Origin: an uncultured Oscillospiraceae bacterium
Lineage (GTDB): Bacteria > Bacillota > Clostridia > Oscillospirales > Ruminococcaceae
Assembly: GCA_934448295.1 (NCBI GenBank)
Contig: CAKSEY010000010.1
Location: 1 to 64,000, forward strand
DNA: 64,000 nt
Reading direction: 5' to 3'
Position 1 is the stretch's first letter. Every line of letters starts with the position of its first letter. Below the pieces are notes generated by a model. It was given only the letters and a program-made list of their open reading frames with translations. It was not told where the DNA came from and ran no database searches. Below, piece by piece: positions 41,689 to 49,632 of this stretch. The translations under genes and the position numbers were made by a program.

Positions 41689-42917
41689 GCGATATTTTCA
41701 CACCAAAGCAGGCGAAGGCGCTTTCCCTGGTGAAGTCCGGCGGGCTGAAGCGGATTAACATTCTGGAGGGGAGCGTCCGCAGCGGCAAGACCTACATCTC
41801 CATGATAATGTGGGGATTCTGGGTCGCCGCCGCCCCGAAGGAGGGAGCCTACCTCATGGCGGGAAAGACCCTGACCACCCTGCGCCGCAACGTCCTTGAG
41901 CCGATGTGCGGGCTTTTCGGGGAGTGCTTCACATACAGCCTGAGCAAAAAGGAAGCCCGGCTGTTCGGCAGGAAGATATATCTCGAGGGAGCCGCAAACG
42001 CGCAGGCTGAAAGCAAGATACGCGGCATGACGCTCTACGGCGCCTACTGCGACGAGCTTTCGCTGTTCCCGGAGGATTTTTTCGCGATGCTTCTGTCGAG
42101 GCTTTCGGTGAGCGGCGCGAAGCTGATAGCCACCACCAACCCGGACAACCCCGGGCACTGGCTGAAGCGGAATTACCTCGACAACGGCGCGCTGGAGCTC
42201 CTCGACCTGAAATTCACGCTGGACGACAACACGTTTCTCCCTGAGGAATACGTCCGTTCGCTCAAAACGGAGTTCACCGGGGTGTTCTACGACAGGTTCA
42301 TTCTCGGGAACTGGGTCGCCGCCGAGGGCAGGATTTACGACGATTTCTCGCAGAAATGCGTTATCTCCCCGGCGGAGCTCAGGGAGCGGCTGTCGGCGGC
42401 TCCGCTGATAAGCTCGGTGGTCGGCGTGGATTACGGCGGGAACAAGAGCGCCAGCGCGTTCGTGCACACCGGGTTTGACGCGGGCTTCCGGAACGTGTAC
42501 GTTCTGTCGGAGCACTACGACAGGCGTAATTCCTCGGCGGAGAGCCTGATAAACGCGTTCAGGGACTACATCGCGGAGGAAAGGGCGCGGTTTCCGTCGC
42601 TGGGGCTTGCCTGCTGCGACAGCGCGGAGCAGCTACTGATAAAGAGCTTCCGCAGCGCCGTGAACCTTGAAGTCAAGAACGCCATGAAGAAGCAGGTCAG
42701 CACCCGCATAAACATGGTGAACCGGCTGATATCCTCCGGCAGGCTGCACGTCAGCTCAGAGTGCCCGCACCTGATAGAAGCGCTGAAATCCGCCGTCTGG
42801 AACGAAAAGAGCATTCACCGGGACGAGCGCCTTGACGACGGCTCCACCAACATAGACAGCCTTGACGCGTTCGAATATTCGATAGAGAGATTCGAGCGGG
42901 AGCTGTTCAGATATTGA
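41685..42917 (+). CDS. phage terminase large subunit
   Basis: 410 residues. The packaging ATPase has Walker A EGSVRSGKTYIS, Walker B YGAYCDEL and the coupling motif IATTNPDNPGHWLK. The nuclease domain has VVGVDYGGNKSASAF and later acidic residues. It resembles the PBSX/XtmB type. The start is a GTG overlapping the preceding gene (GTGA). It is complete, but no portal, capsid or tail genes follow, so it is an isolated phage gene or a domesticated one. Confidence 0.9.
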   Translation: MSDIFTPKQAKALSLVKSGGLKRINILEGSVRSGKTYISMIMWGFWVAAAPKEGAYLMAGKTLTTLRRNVLEPMCGLFGECFTYSLSKKEARLFGRKIYLEGAANAQAESKIRGMTLYGAYCDELSLFPEDFFAMLLSRLSVSGAKLIATTNPDNPGHWLKRNYLDNGALELLDLKFTLDDNTFLPEEYVRSLKTEFTGVFYDRFILGNWVAAEGRIYDDFSQKCVISPAELRERLSAAPLISSVVGVDYGGNKSASAFVHTGFDAGFRNVYVLSEHYDRRNSSAESLINAFRDYIAEERARFPSLGLACCDSAEQLLIKSFRSAVNLEVKNAMKKQVSTRINMVNRLISSGRLHVSSECPHLIEALKSAVWNEKSIHRDERLDDGSTNIDSLDAFEYSIERFERELFRY

Positions 42918-42921
42918 CTTT

Positions 42922-42944
42922 CGGGAGGGGTTCAGCCCCTCCCG
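42922..42944. terminator. bidirectional terminator-like hairpin
   Basis: CGGGAGGGG (42922-42930) pairs with CCCCTCCCG (42936-42944). It separates the convergent terminase and tautomerase genes; U-tracts are weak on both sides. Confidence 0.6.
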
Positions 42945-42952
42945 CTTGTGTA

Positions 42953-43294
42953 TCAGAAATTTCCGCCGTTCCAGCCCCAGTTGTCGGTGGGGGTGTACTT
43001 CACATAGATATGGTCGGCGGGAATGCCGAGAACCTCGCCGTAGATGCGGCATATCTCGGCGGTCATCCGGTCGCAGGCGGAGGGCTCAGCCCTGCCGTAA
43101 AGGCTCACGTCAACGAACGCGAGCTTCTCGGCTTTTTCGCCCCGGAAGTAGAGGGAGCACTCCTGCTCAAAGCCCACCATGAGCCAGCTCTCGGTCTTTC
43201 CGAGCACGGAAACGGCCTTGCCCAGCGCGGACTTTATCTGCTCCTCCTCGGCGGGGGAAATGGTCTGGGAATATTTCGTGTTAATAAACGGCAT
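42953..43294 (-). CDS. MIF/phenylpyruvate tautomerase-like protein
   Basis: 113 residues, the size of macrophage migration inhibitory factor homologues. The initiator Met is followed by Pro, the catalytic N-terminal proline of this superfamily. LMVGFEQECSLYFRGE and IPADHIYVKYTPTDNWGWNG match the MIF pattern. It probably tautomerises keto-enol aromatic 2-oxoacids; host-directed activity is possible but unproven. AAAGGAG precedes the ATG. Confidence 0.88.
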   Translation of the reverse strand: MPFINTKYSQTISPAEEEQIKSALGKAVSVLGKTESWLMVGFEQECSLYFRGEKAEKLAFVDVSLYGRAEPSACDRMTAEICRIYGEVLGIPADHIYVKYTPTDNWGWNGGNF

Positions 43295-43312
43295 TGTGTT
43301 ATCTCCTTTCAG

Positions 43313-43882
43313 TTACGGAAGAATTTCCCTGGCGCAGCGCAGCACCTCGCGGAATTCTTCCAAATCAATGCAGTAGTGCTCATCGCCGTGTTCAAGCGCG
43401 TATTTCAGGTCGGCGGCGCTCTGCCAGCAGACGGAGGAAATCTCAGCCTGCTCGAAGTTTATCGCTGATTCCGGGAGAGTTCCCTTGTAGAGGAACACCC
43501 ATTTCAGCTCGTTGTTGATAAAGCGCTTTCCGTGGAAAACGTTGTCCTCGCTGACCTTTCGCCTGAACAGCAGGACAAGCTCCGACGGCCGCGCCTTTAC
43601 GCCGACCTCCTCCCGCAGCTCGCGTATCGCGGAGGTTATCGGGTCCTCGCCTGCGTCTATGTGCCCGGTGGAAGCCGCGTCAAAGCGTCCCGGGAAAGAA
43701 TCCTTGTCCTCCGCGCGCTTTTGCAGCAGGAATTCCATTCCGCCGAGCCTGCGCCGGGCTATCCAGATATGGACGCTTGCGTGCCAGTCGCCGTCCCGGT
43801 GGATATCGCCGCGGCGCTTGGTCTTTTCGGTCTGTTCGCCGTTTTCATTGAGCACGTCGAATAGTTCGTCGTCTGAGTACAT
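43313..43882 (-). CDS. Nudix hydrolase (IDI-like)
   Basis: 189 residues. The Nudix box begins GHIDAGED and ends RELREEVGV, with all metal-binding Glu residues present. The N-terminal HASVHIWIARRR and the overall layout resemble Nudix proteins often labelled isopentenyl-diphosphate isomerase-like. The substrate is unknown. AGGAGGTATCCT precedes the ATG. Confidence 0.85.
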   Translation of the reverse strand: MYSDDELFDVLNENGEQTEKTKRRGDIHRDGDWHASVHIWIARRRLGGMEFLLQKRAEDKDSFPGRFDAASTGHIDAGEDPITSAIRELREEVGVKARPSELVLLFRRKVSEDNVFHGKRFINNELKWVFLYKGTLPESAINFEQAEISSVCWQSAADLKYALEHGDEHYCIDLEEFREVLRCAREILP

Positions 43883-43900
43883 AGGATACCTCCTTAGCGG

Positions 43901-44569
43901 TCAGTCGAGCTTCCAGTTTATCGGGGCGATACCGTGCTGCTCCAGGAATGTGTTGGTCTTTGAGAAGTGGCGGCAGCCGAAGAATCCGTTGTACGCGGAA
44001 AGCGGGCTGGGGTGCGCGCACTGGAGCACCAGGTGGTTCGGGTTTGTTATGAGCCTTGCCTTTGAGCGGGCGTTTCCGCCCCACAGCAGGAAAACCATCG
44101 GCTTTTCGCGCTGATTCAGCAGCTCGATTATACGGTCGGTGAACTGCTCCCAGCCCATGCCCCTGTGGCTGTTCGCAAGACCTTCCCGCACGGTGAGCAC
44201 CGTGTTCAGCAGGAGCACCCCGCTGTCAGCCCAGGCGGTGAGCTCACCGTGGTTCGGCGGGTCTATGCCTAGGTCGCTTTTCAGCTCCTTGAATATGTTC
44301 TGGAGGGAGGGCGGCGGGGGAGTGCCTTTCTTCACCGAGAAGCACATTCCGTGCGCCTGACCCGCCCCGTGGTAGGGATCCTGCCCGAGAATCACAGCCT
44401 TTACGTCGCTGTACGAAGTCCGGCGCAGGGCGTTGAAAATATCGTTCATGGGAGGGTATATCCTGCGCGTGGAATACTCCTGCTTCAGGAATTCCCGCAG
44501 GCGCAGGTAGTAGTCCTTTTTTAACTCGTCCGCCAGGAGCGCGTCCCATTCGTTGCCTATGTGCATCAT
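43901..44569 (-). CDS. ung: uracil-DNA glycosylase
   Basis: 222 residues, family 1 UDG. The catalytic water-activating motif GQDPYHG, the VLLLNTVLTV strand and the DNA-intercalating HPSPLSAYNGFFG are all intact. It removes uracil from DNA in base excision repair. It starts three bases after the flavin reductase stop codon, so they share a transcript. Confidence 0.97.
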   Translation of the reverse strand: MMHIGNEWDALLADELKKDYYLRLREFLKQEYSTRRIYPPMNDIFNALRRTSYSDVKAVILGQDPYHGAGQAHGMCFSVKKGTPPPPSLQNIFKELKSDLGIDPPNHGELTAWADSGVLLLNTVLTVREGLANSHRGMGWEQFTDRIIELLNQREKPMVFLLWGGNARSKARLITNPNHLVLQCAHPSPLSAYNGFFGCRHFSKTNTFLEQHGIAPINWKLD

Positions 44570-44572
44570 AGC

Positions 44573-45175
44573 TTACTTTTTCCTCTTTGCGGGCTTTTTG
44601 CCGGACTGCTTGGCGCGCTTGGGCTTCACGGAGAATCCGAAGGTGCCTATCTTCTTGCCCAGCGCGAAGTACGTCCCGTGGGCGTAGGTCATGAGTCCCG
44701 CCTTTTCTATGTGGAGCTTTCCCTTTTCGTCGATGAGGTTCTTGTCGATGTTGACGGAGGTTATCTGGGCGATGAACATATCGTGCGAACCCTGGGGGAG
44801 CACCTCTGTCACCTTGCACTCGATGGAGATGGGAGCCTGCGCTATCTGCGGCGCGGAAACGGTGTTGCTCTCCATGGGTACGAGCTTCATTTTCGCGAGC
44901 TTATCCTCGTTCTTTCCGGATTTTATGCCGCAGTAGTCGAGGGAGCGCACCATGGTTGACGGCATCATGTTGATGACGAATTCGCCGCTTTCCTTGATGA
45001 TATTATAGGAGTTCCTTTCCGGTCTTACGGAGATGTAGGTCTTGGCGGGGTCGGAGCAGATTATGCCGGTCCACGCGATGGTGAGGGCTGAGGGCTTCTC
45101 CATGGTTCCGCAGGACACGAGGACTGCCGGAACCGGCGCGAGAAGCGTTCCGGGCTTCCACTGTACTTTTTCCAT
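44573..45175 (-). CDS. flavin reductase / flavoredoxin family protein
   Basis: 200 residues. An FMN-binding split-barrel domain is recognised by PALVSCG-like strands, SALTIAWTGIICSDP and ERNSYNIIKESGEFVINMM. The last 20 residues are strongly basic (KRAKQSGKKPAKRKK). Relatives transfer electrons through bound FMN. It has its own promoter and precedes ung. Confidence 0.88.
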   Translation of the reverse strand: MEKVQWKPGTLLAPVPAVLVSCGTMEKPSALTIAWTGIICSDPAKTYISVRPERNSYNIIKESGEFVINMMPSTMVRSLDYCGIKSGKNEDKLAKMKLVPMESNTVSAPQIAQAPISIECKVTEVLPQGSHDMFIAQITSVNIDKNLIDEKGKLHIEKAGLMTYAHGTYFALGKKIGTFGFSVKPKRAKQSGKKPAKRKK

Positions 45176-45213
45176 AGCTGTTTTCCTTTCTTGCTTATAG
45201 ATTTACATAAGGT

Positions 45214-45242
45214 ATTATACCACATAATCCCGGATAATTCAA
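45214..45242 (-). promoter_or_regulatory. promoter of the flavin reductase-ung unit
   Basis: Minus strand TTGAAT (45242-45237), 17 bases, TATAAT (45219-45214). Confidence 0.7.
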
Positions 45243-45288
45243 CAGGAATTTGTAATAGGATCGCATTATCGTTCCGGAATAAAAGCCC

Positions 45289-45318
45289 TTGACAACCGCG
45301 CTGTAAAAGTGGTATAAT
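45289..45318 (+). promoter_or_regulatory. promoter of the membrane protein / cysteine protease-like pair
   Basis: TTGACA (45289-45294), 18 bases, TATAAT (45313-45318). Confidence 0.75.
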
Positions 45319-45357
45319 CAAGTTACATAAAACTAACCAGAACAGAGGAGACGCAAA

Positions 45358-46053
45358 ATGACTGACAGAAAAAGGGTACTTATTATTTCATTCATCTTCG
45401 GAATGTTGGGCTGTATCTGCTTCGGCTCGGGCGACTGGCTGATGGTGTACGGCGAAACCGCGTACAGCGGCAGCCTGTACTGGCTGACCGACGGCGTTGC
45501 CGCGATCGCGCCGTGGAGAAATTCCCTTGCAATGCTGCTGGCTTTCCCGGGGATAATTTTTTATGGGATAGGGCTGTTTGCGGCGGGGAAATTCATCACC
45601 GACCCCAGGTGCGCCAGGATCTACAGAACGCTCAACATATACGGGCTTACTCCGTGGCTTTGCCTGCACATTTTCTATGTGATGATCCTTTATCTTTATT
45701 CGTGGATGATGAACAACGGGTACGCCGAAGCTGCGCTGCCCGCCTGCGAGGCGCTTTTCTCGCATTTGTCCTGGATAGTGACGCTGAGCGAGGTTTTCAT
45801 GCTGCCGCCGTTCATCTACTGGTTCATTATTCAGATACGGGGAAAAACGGAGTTCCCGAAGGCGATGGCTTTCACGAATGTCCTCGTGATTTACGGCGTG
45901 CTGTTCGTAGTCAGCCGTATCATGCCCGACTGCCCGTTTAGAATCGGCTTCAGAAACGGACTTATGAGCGAAAGCATGATAATCTGGTTTGCGGTCATGC
46001 TGATATTCTCCGTAAAGCACGGCGGTGAAAGTCATGCCCGGCAGGGTCAGTGA
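45358..46053 (+). CDS. six-helix integral membrane protein (DUF6796-like)
   Basis: 231 residues with about six transmembrane segments. Distinctive features are GSGDWLMVYGE after helix 1, a periplasmic WLTDGVAAIAPWRNSLAM and DCPFRIGFRNGLMSESM before the last helix. I associate this pattern with a DUF6796-type family of unknown function. AGAGGAGACGCAAA precedes the ATG. Its stop overlaps the start of the next gene by four bases (GTGA), so the two proteins are translationally coupled. Confidence 0.65.
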   Translation: MTDRKRVLIISFIFGMLGCICFGSGDWLMVYGETAYSGSLYWLTDGVAAIAPWRNSLAMLLAFPGIIFYGIGLFAAGKFITDPRCARIYRTLNIYGLTPWLCLHIFYVMILYLYSWMMNNGYAEAALPACEALFSHLSWIVTLSEVFMLPPFIYWFIIQIRGKTEFPKAMAFTNVLVIYGVLFVVSRIMPDCPFRIGFRNGLMSESMIIWFAVMLIFSVKHGGESHARQGQ

Positions 46054-46430
46054 AAGGAATCGGGCTGAAATTGAACATCAAATATATCCACGAACCCACC
46101 GACCTGCAATGCGGTCAGGCTGTACTGGCAATGCTGCTGGGAACCTCTCCGGAATACGTCTGCGAGTACCTCGGTAACGACCGTGAGACAGACCTGCGCG
46201 AAATGAAACGCTTCCTTTCGGAGCACGGCGTAAAATTCTCGCCGGAGCGCAGGCAGGCGCATACCGCTTCCGACCTCCCCGCATGTGCGCTGCTCAGCCT
46301 GGAGACCCCGCGCTGCTGGCACTGGTCGCTGTATGTGAACGGGATTTTTTACGACCCGGAACACGGCGTGCTCAGCGATTTTCCACAGTCGGAACGGAGA
46401 TTTTACTGGGAGATATTTACTGACAAATAA
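46050..46430 (+). CDS. C39/papain-like cysteine peptidase-related protein
   Basis: 126 residues, cytosolic. LQCGQAVLAMLLG carries a candidate catalytic Cys with the oxyanion Gln just before it, and CWHWSLYVNGIFYDPEHG carries a candidate His and the following Asp. This is the order found in C39-like domains. The GTG start lies in the end of the membrane-protein gene. It could process a peptide exported through, or acting on, the coupled membrane protein. That idea is inference. Confidence 0.6.
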   Translation: MKGIGLKLNIKYIHEPTDLQCGQAVLAMLLGTSPEYVCEYLGNDRETDLREMKRFLSEHGVKFSPERRQAHTASDLPACALLSLETPRCWHWSLYVNGIFYDPEHGVLSDFPQSERRFYWEIFTDK

Positions 46431-46451
46431 ACATTGAAGTGCTGCCTGTTG

Positions 46452-46492
46452 AAAAAGCCATCTTTCACTTGTAAATGAAAGATGGCTTTTTT
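46452..46492 (+). terminator. strong terminator between convergent genes
   Basis: AAAAAGCCATCTTTCA (46452-46467) pairs perfectly with TGAAAGATGGCTTTTT (46476-46491), ending in a T-run. It also suits the minus-strand LacI gene. Confidence 0.92.
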
Positions 46493-46503
46493 AACAAGCT
46501 GTT

Positions 46504-47526
46504 TTATGCGTTGAGATTCTTTACGCTCTCGCGGCGGACGAGCTTTCCGGTCACAAGGGTTCTTCCGCGGCGGTAGTTCACGTCGCGTATCTTGTGGAGG
46601 ATTATCTCGACAGCCTCGGCGCTCATGACGTGGCTGTTTACGTCGATGGTTGTGAGCCTCGGGGTGCATATGGTGGAATAGATGTGGTTGTCATAGCCCA
46701 CCACCGAGATATCGTCCGGAATGGAGTATCCCGCCGCCTTCAGCTGATTTACCAGCTTATACGCGGTTTCGTCGCAGTTGCAGACGAACGCCGTGGGCAT
46801 TTCAGCGGGAAGTTTGAACTCCGGGAAAATATCGCTCTCGTTGGAGCGGTCGCCTATGACCCAGTCCTGCCGGAGCGGGATACGGTTCTCCAGAAGAGCC
46901 TTGTAGTAGCCGAGATATCTGTCCTGAATACTGCTGGTGGAGCTTATGCTGCCAAGGAATCCAATACGGCGGTGTCCGTTTTCGATAAGGTGGCTGGTGA
47001 GCATATACGCCCCGTAAAAGCTGTCGGAGAGCACTGCGTCAGCGTCCTCGCGGCTGCCGTAGAAATCCAGGAAAACAGTGGGCAGGTCGTGGCTCATCAG
47101 GCTGTCGATATAGCTTTCCGAGAGCTGCCCCAGCACGATAAGTCCGTCGACCTTGTGGTCAAGCACGGAGTTCGGCACCTCCTCGGGAGCGCCGTTTACC
47201 TCCTTGTCGCTGACTACCTCCAGCATGCCGTAGTAATTCTGCTTCTGGAGCAGCTCCACGATATAGCGGTAAACTATCCAGTAAAAGGAGCTTGCGTCGC
47301 TGATAAAGTGCTTCGCCACGATTATGCCTATGTTATAGGTCAGCCCGTCCTTCGCCCCGTGGGAGCCCGCATGGACGCGGTAGCCCATTTCCGTTGCCTT
47401 GCGCTTTATCCGGTCGCGCAGCTCCGCGCTGACTCCGTCACGGTCGCCGAGCGCCTTGGAAACGGTAACGGTGCTGACGTTCATTTCCTTGGCAATATCG
47501 CTCATGGTCACAGCTTTTTTTGTCAT
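46504..47526 (-). CDS. LacI-family transcriptional regulator
   Basis: 340 residues. The N-terminal HTH and hinge helix read TMSDIAKEMNVSTVTVSKAL and then ELRDRIKRKATEMGYR; a periplasmic-binding-protein-like sugar sensor follows (about 60-335). The effector is unknown. A LacI-type operator stands downstream of the GH31 promoter 3.4 kb away, making that gene a candidate target, though CcpA could bind it as well. No sugar transporter lies beside the gene. Confidence 0.9.
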   Translation of the reverse strand: MTKKAVTMSDIAKEMNVSTVTVSKALGDRDGVSAELRDRIKRKATEMGYRVHAGSHGAKDGLTYNIGIIVAKHFISDASSFYWIVYRYIVELLQKQNYYGMLEVVSDKEVNGAPEEVPNSVLDHKVDGLIVLGQLSESYIDSLMSHDLPTVFLDFYGSREDADAVLSDSFYGAYMLTSHLIENGHRRIGFLGSISSTSSIQDRYLGYYKALLENRIPLRQDWVIGDRSNESDIFPEFKLPAEMPTAFVCNCDETAYKLVNQLKAAGYSIPDDISVVGYDNHIYSTICTPRLTTIDVNSHVMSAEAVEIILHKIRDVNYRRGRTLVTGKLVRRESVKNLNA

Positions 47527-47644
47527 ATTTTTATCCTTTCAGAGTGGAAAACATATTTTAATCCATACTTATATTTTAAGTAATTTTGATCATTTTGTAA
47601 ATTAGCTGAATAAACAAAATTTAGCCGTTTTATTTGTGCAAAAT

Positions 47645-47672
47645 GTCCCGCCGGGTTTTCCTCCGGCGGGAC
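47645..47672. other. strong GC hairpin upstream of the LacI gene
   Basis: GTCCCGCCGG (47645-47654) pairs with CCGGCGGGAC (47663-47672). No U-tract is present on the plus strand, but the minus strand has TTTTG-like bases further on. It may be a terminator remnant next to the MITE-like element. Confidence 0.5.
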
Positions 47673-47710
47673 TTGCTGTATATATCAAGGCTTGGACGGC
47701 TTATGCCATA

Positions 47711-47883
47711 GGGCAACACCGCACAATTACCGGCTAATGCCTTTGCCTCACGCTTGCTTGCATCTTTTCCGCCATATTGCACAATTCGTCCTTGCAAGGC
47801 GACAGCCTTGCGGCGTCCTCATTGTACAATCTGACGAAAAATCTGCGGCGCAATCGCGCGACAATAATTATGCGGTGTTGCCC
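47711..47883. mobile_element. 173-bp MITE-like element
   Basis: The left terminal repeat GGGCAACACCGCACAATT (47711-47728) is mirrored at 47866-47883 with a single mismatch. The interior is noncoding and has its own hairpin AAGGC/GCCTT flanked by ACAAT-type arms. Size and 18-bp ends fit a miniature inverted-repeat transposable element mobilised by an absent transposase. No clear target duplication was seen. A GGGCAACACC end also occurs in the insertion near 61.77 kb. Confidence 0.7.
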
Positions 47884-48082
47884 AAGAAACATCAGCCGCT
47901 GCCGCTCGTTCCTTTTCTGTAACCCAGTATAGCACAAGCGGCGGTTTAAGTCAACAATTATGACATAACTGTAATTATATTGTAACCCTGCCGTAACTAT
48001 TCCGGGAAAATTGAAATAGATCTGTAACCTTATTCCGCTGTCGGGAATATATTAGGTCAGGAAAAAGATCGGGGGTGGCAGC

Positions 48083-48250
48083 GTGAGAAAGAACAGAAGG
48101 CGCCGGAAAAACTGCGGCTTCGGCATAGTGCTGGCGGTCGCGGCATTTCTCGGCGCGTTGATGTGCATTTCCTTCTTCTCGCTGAAGGTGCTGCTTTTCG
48201 TGGTGGCATTCCTGCTGATCGTGATAGGAATCTTCCTGCTGAAGCTGTGA
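48083..48250 (+). CDS. 55-residue membrane peptide preceding spoVM
   Basis: Starts at GTG 48083 behind GGGGGTGG. An Arg/Lys-rich N-terminus (MRKNRRRRKN) is followed by two hydrophobic stretches (about 12-33 and 36-54) ending in LKL. It resembles no family I know. It lies 12 bases before spoVM and may be a sporulation-linked small membrane protein; that is inference from position. Confidence 0.65.
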   Translation: MRKNRRRRKNCGFGIVLAVAAFLGALMCISFFSLKVLLFVVAFLLIVIGIFLLKL

Positions 48251-48262
48251 AAGGAGCTACAT

Positions 48263-48349
48263 ATGAAGATCGTTGTGCTTAAAAGCCCGAAGCTGTTCGC
48301 CGGAATACTCAGAGCCATGTTCGGGATAAAGAAAATGCCGGCGGAGTAA
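48263..48349 (+). CDS. spoVM: stage V sporulation protein SpoVM
   Basis: 28 residues: MKIVVLKSPKLFAGILRAMF followed by GIKKMPAE. It matches the Bacillus SpoVM pattern MK-x4-K-x-PK-x3-GI-x-RAM-x-G, an amphipathic peptide that recognises the convex forespore membrane and anchors SpoIVA during spore coat and cortex formation. AAGGAG lies six bases before the ATG. It implies that the host has, or recently had, a sporulation programme. Confidence 0.88.
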   Translation: MKIVVLKSPKLFAGILRAMFGIKKMPAE

Positions 48350-48371
48350 AACGGCGCCGGGCTTTGATATT

Positions 48372-48395
48372 CGCTCCGGGAGCGCTCCCGGAGCG
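48372..48395. repeat. 24-bp perfect palindrome after spoVM
   Basis: CGCTCCGGGAGC is immediately followed by its exact complement, with no loop. It may act as a terminator stem (with a small loop formed from the centre) or a protein-binding site. It precedes GGTATTTC, a poor U-tract. Confidence 0.6.
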
Positions 48396-48425
48396 GGTAT
48401 TTCACACCTTTCTCGCCAGTCTGAG

Positions 48426-48453
48426 CGGCACTGTCAAAGGCGGTGCCGTTTTT
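48426..48453 (+). terminator. terminator after the spoVM unit
   Basis: CGGCAC (48426-48431) pairs with GTGCCG (48443-48448), followed by TTTTTCC. Confidence 0.75.
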
Positions 48454-48476
48454 CCTTTATAAAGTAATTACCTTCA

Positions 48477-49613
48477 TTACATTCCCCGCCCCCAAAGCGC
48501 GTTTATTCCAGCCTGAGCCGCAAACAGCACCGCAAGCGCCGCGAAATTATATACGGTGAATTCCGCGAAATATCGCCCCTTTTTCGCCCCGGGAAACGCG
48601 CAGTAGAGCTTGAACGAGATAAGGCTCGCAAGCGAGGCTATCAGCGTCCCGAGCCCGCCCAGGTCAACGCCCAGCAGAAGCTGCTCCGCGTTATCCGTGA
48701 AGCCGGAAAGCATCACCGCGCACGGAACGTTGCTTATCACCTGCGAGATGAGCACCCCGGCGGGCATTTCGCGCCCCGCGACCGCTCCGCTGATAAGCTC
48801 CTGCACGGCGGGTATCGCCGAGATATTCCCGACAAAAACAAAGAAGCACACAAAAGTCGCCAGCAGCGCGTAGTCCACGCATTTCAGCACCCGGAGATCC
48901 GCGATAACGGAGCCGGCAAGCACCGCCGCAAGGCATATCCGCCAGTCCAGCAGCCGCAGCACGGTGCACAGGCAGACCGCCGCCAGAGCTATGTAGATCG
49001 CCGTCCGAAGCTTTCTCCTGCCGCCGGATCCGCCCTGACCGGGGCGCTTTTCCGCAGGCTCCAGCTCCGCCCGGGGAATGAGCAGCGAGGAGGCCGCGAT
49101 CATCACGAGGCTCAGCGCCGTCGGCGGGAGCATTACCCGGAAGAAATCCCCTATCGGCATATTGTAATGCGTGTAAATAAACAGGTTCTGCGGATTCCCC
49201 ACCGGGGTCGCCATAGAGCCGAGATTCGCCGCGGCGGTTTCCAGTACCACGGTGCGTATCATGACCTCCGGGTTTTCCCGGAACAGCGCTACCGTCAGCG
49301 GAACCAGCGTTATCAGCGAAACGTCGTTAGTCACCAGCATTGCCAGGAAAAAGCAAAGCAGCGACAGCGCCGCGCCAAGAGTCCTGGTGCTGCGGAATCT
49401 GGAGGTCAGCGCTCCCGCCAGCCCGGAAAACGCGCCTATGCTGTCGAAGCCCTTCACCACCGCCATCAGGCAGAAAAGAAGCCCCAGCGTCGACCAGTCT
49501 ACATAGCTGAGATATCCCTCGTTCGGCGGGACGAATATCATGGAAACCAACGCCGCCGCCAGTGAAATGCACAGCACGGCTTCCTTTTTTACGAATCCCA
49601 GGACTGCCCTCAT
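48477..49613 (-). CDS. SLC13/ArsB/NhaD-type anion permease
   Basis: 378 residues from ATG 49613, with about ten transmembrane segments. The duplicated hairpin motifs MLVTNDVSLITLVPLT and ATPVGNPQNLFIYTHY are hallmarks of the ion-transporter superfamily that includes ArsB, NhaD and SLC13. An in-frame TTG at 49640 would add nine residues and overlap the diguanylate cyclase gene by eight bases. The substrate is unknown; a dicarboxylate or other inorganic/organic anion is likely. Confidence 0.82.
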   Translation of the reverse strand: MRAVLGFVKKEAVLCISLAAALVSMIFVPPNEGYLSYVDWSTLGLLFCLMAVVKGFDSIGAFSGLAGALTSRFRSTRTLGAALSLLCFFLAMLVTNDVSLITLVPLTVALFRENPEVMIRTVVLETAAANLGSMATPVGNPQNLFIYTHYNMPIGDFFRVMLPPTALSLVMIAASSLLIPRAELEPAEKRPGQGGSGGRRKLRTAIYIALAAVCLCTVLRLLDWRICLAAVLAGSVIADLRVLKCVDYALLATFVCFFVFVGNISAIPAVQELISGAVAGREMPAGVLISQVISNVPCAVMLSGFTDNAEQLLLGVDLGGLGTLIASLASLISFKLYCAFPGAKKGRYFAEFTVYNFAALAVLFAAQAGINALWGRGM

Positions 49614-49632
49614 GCCCGGTTTTTCCGTACCT

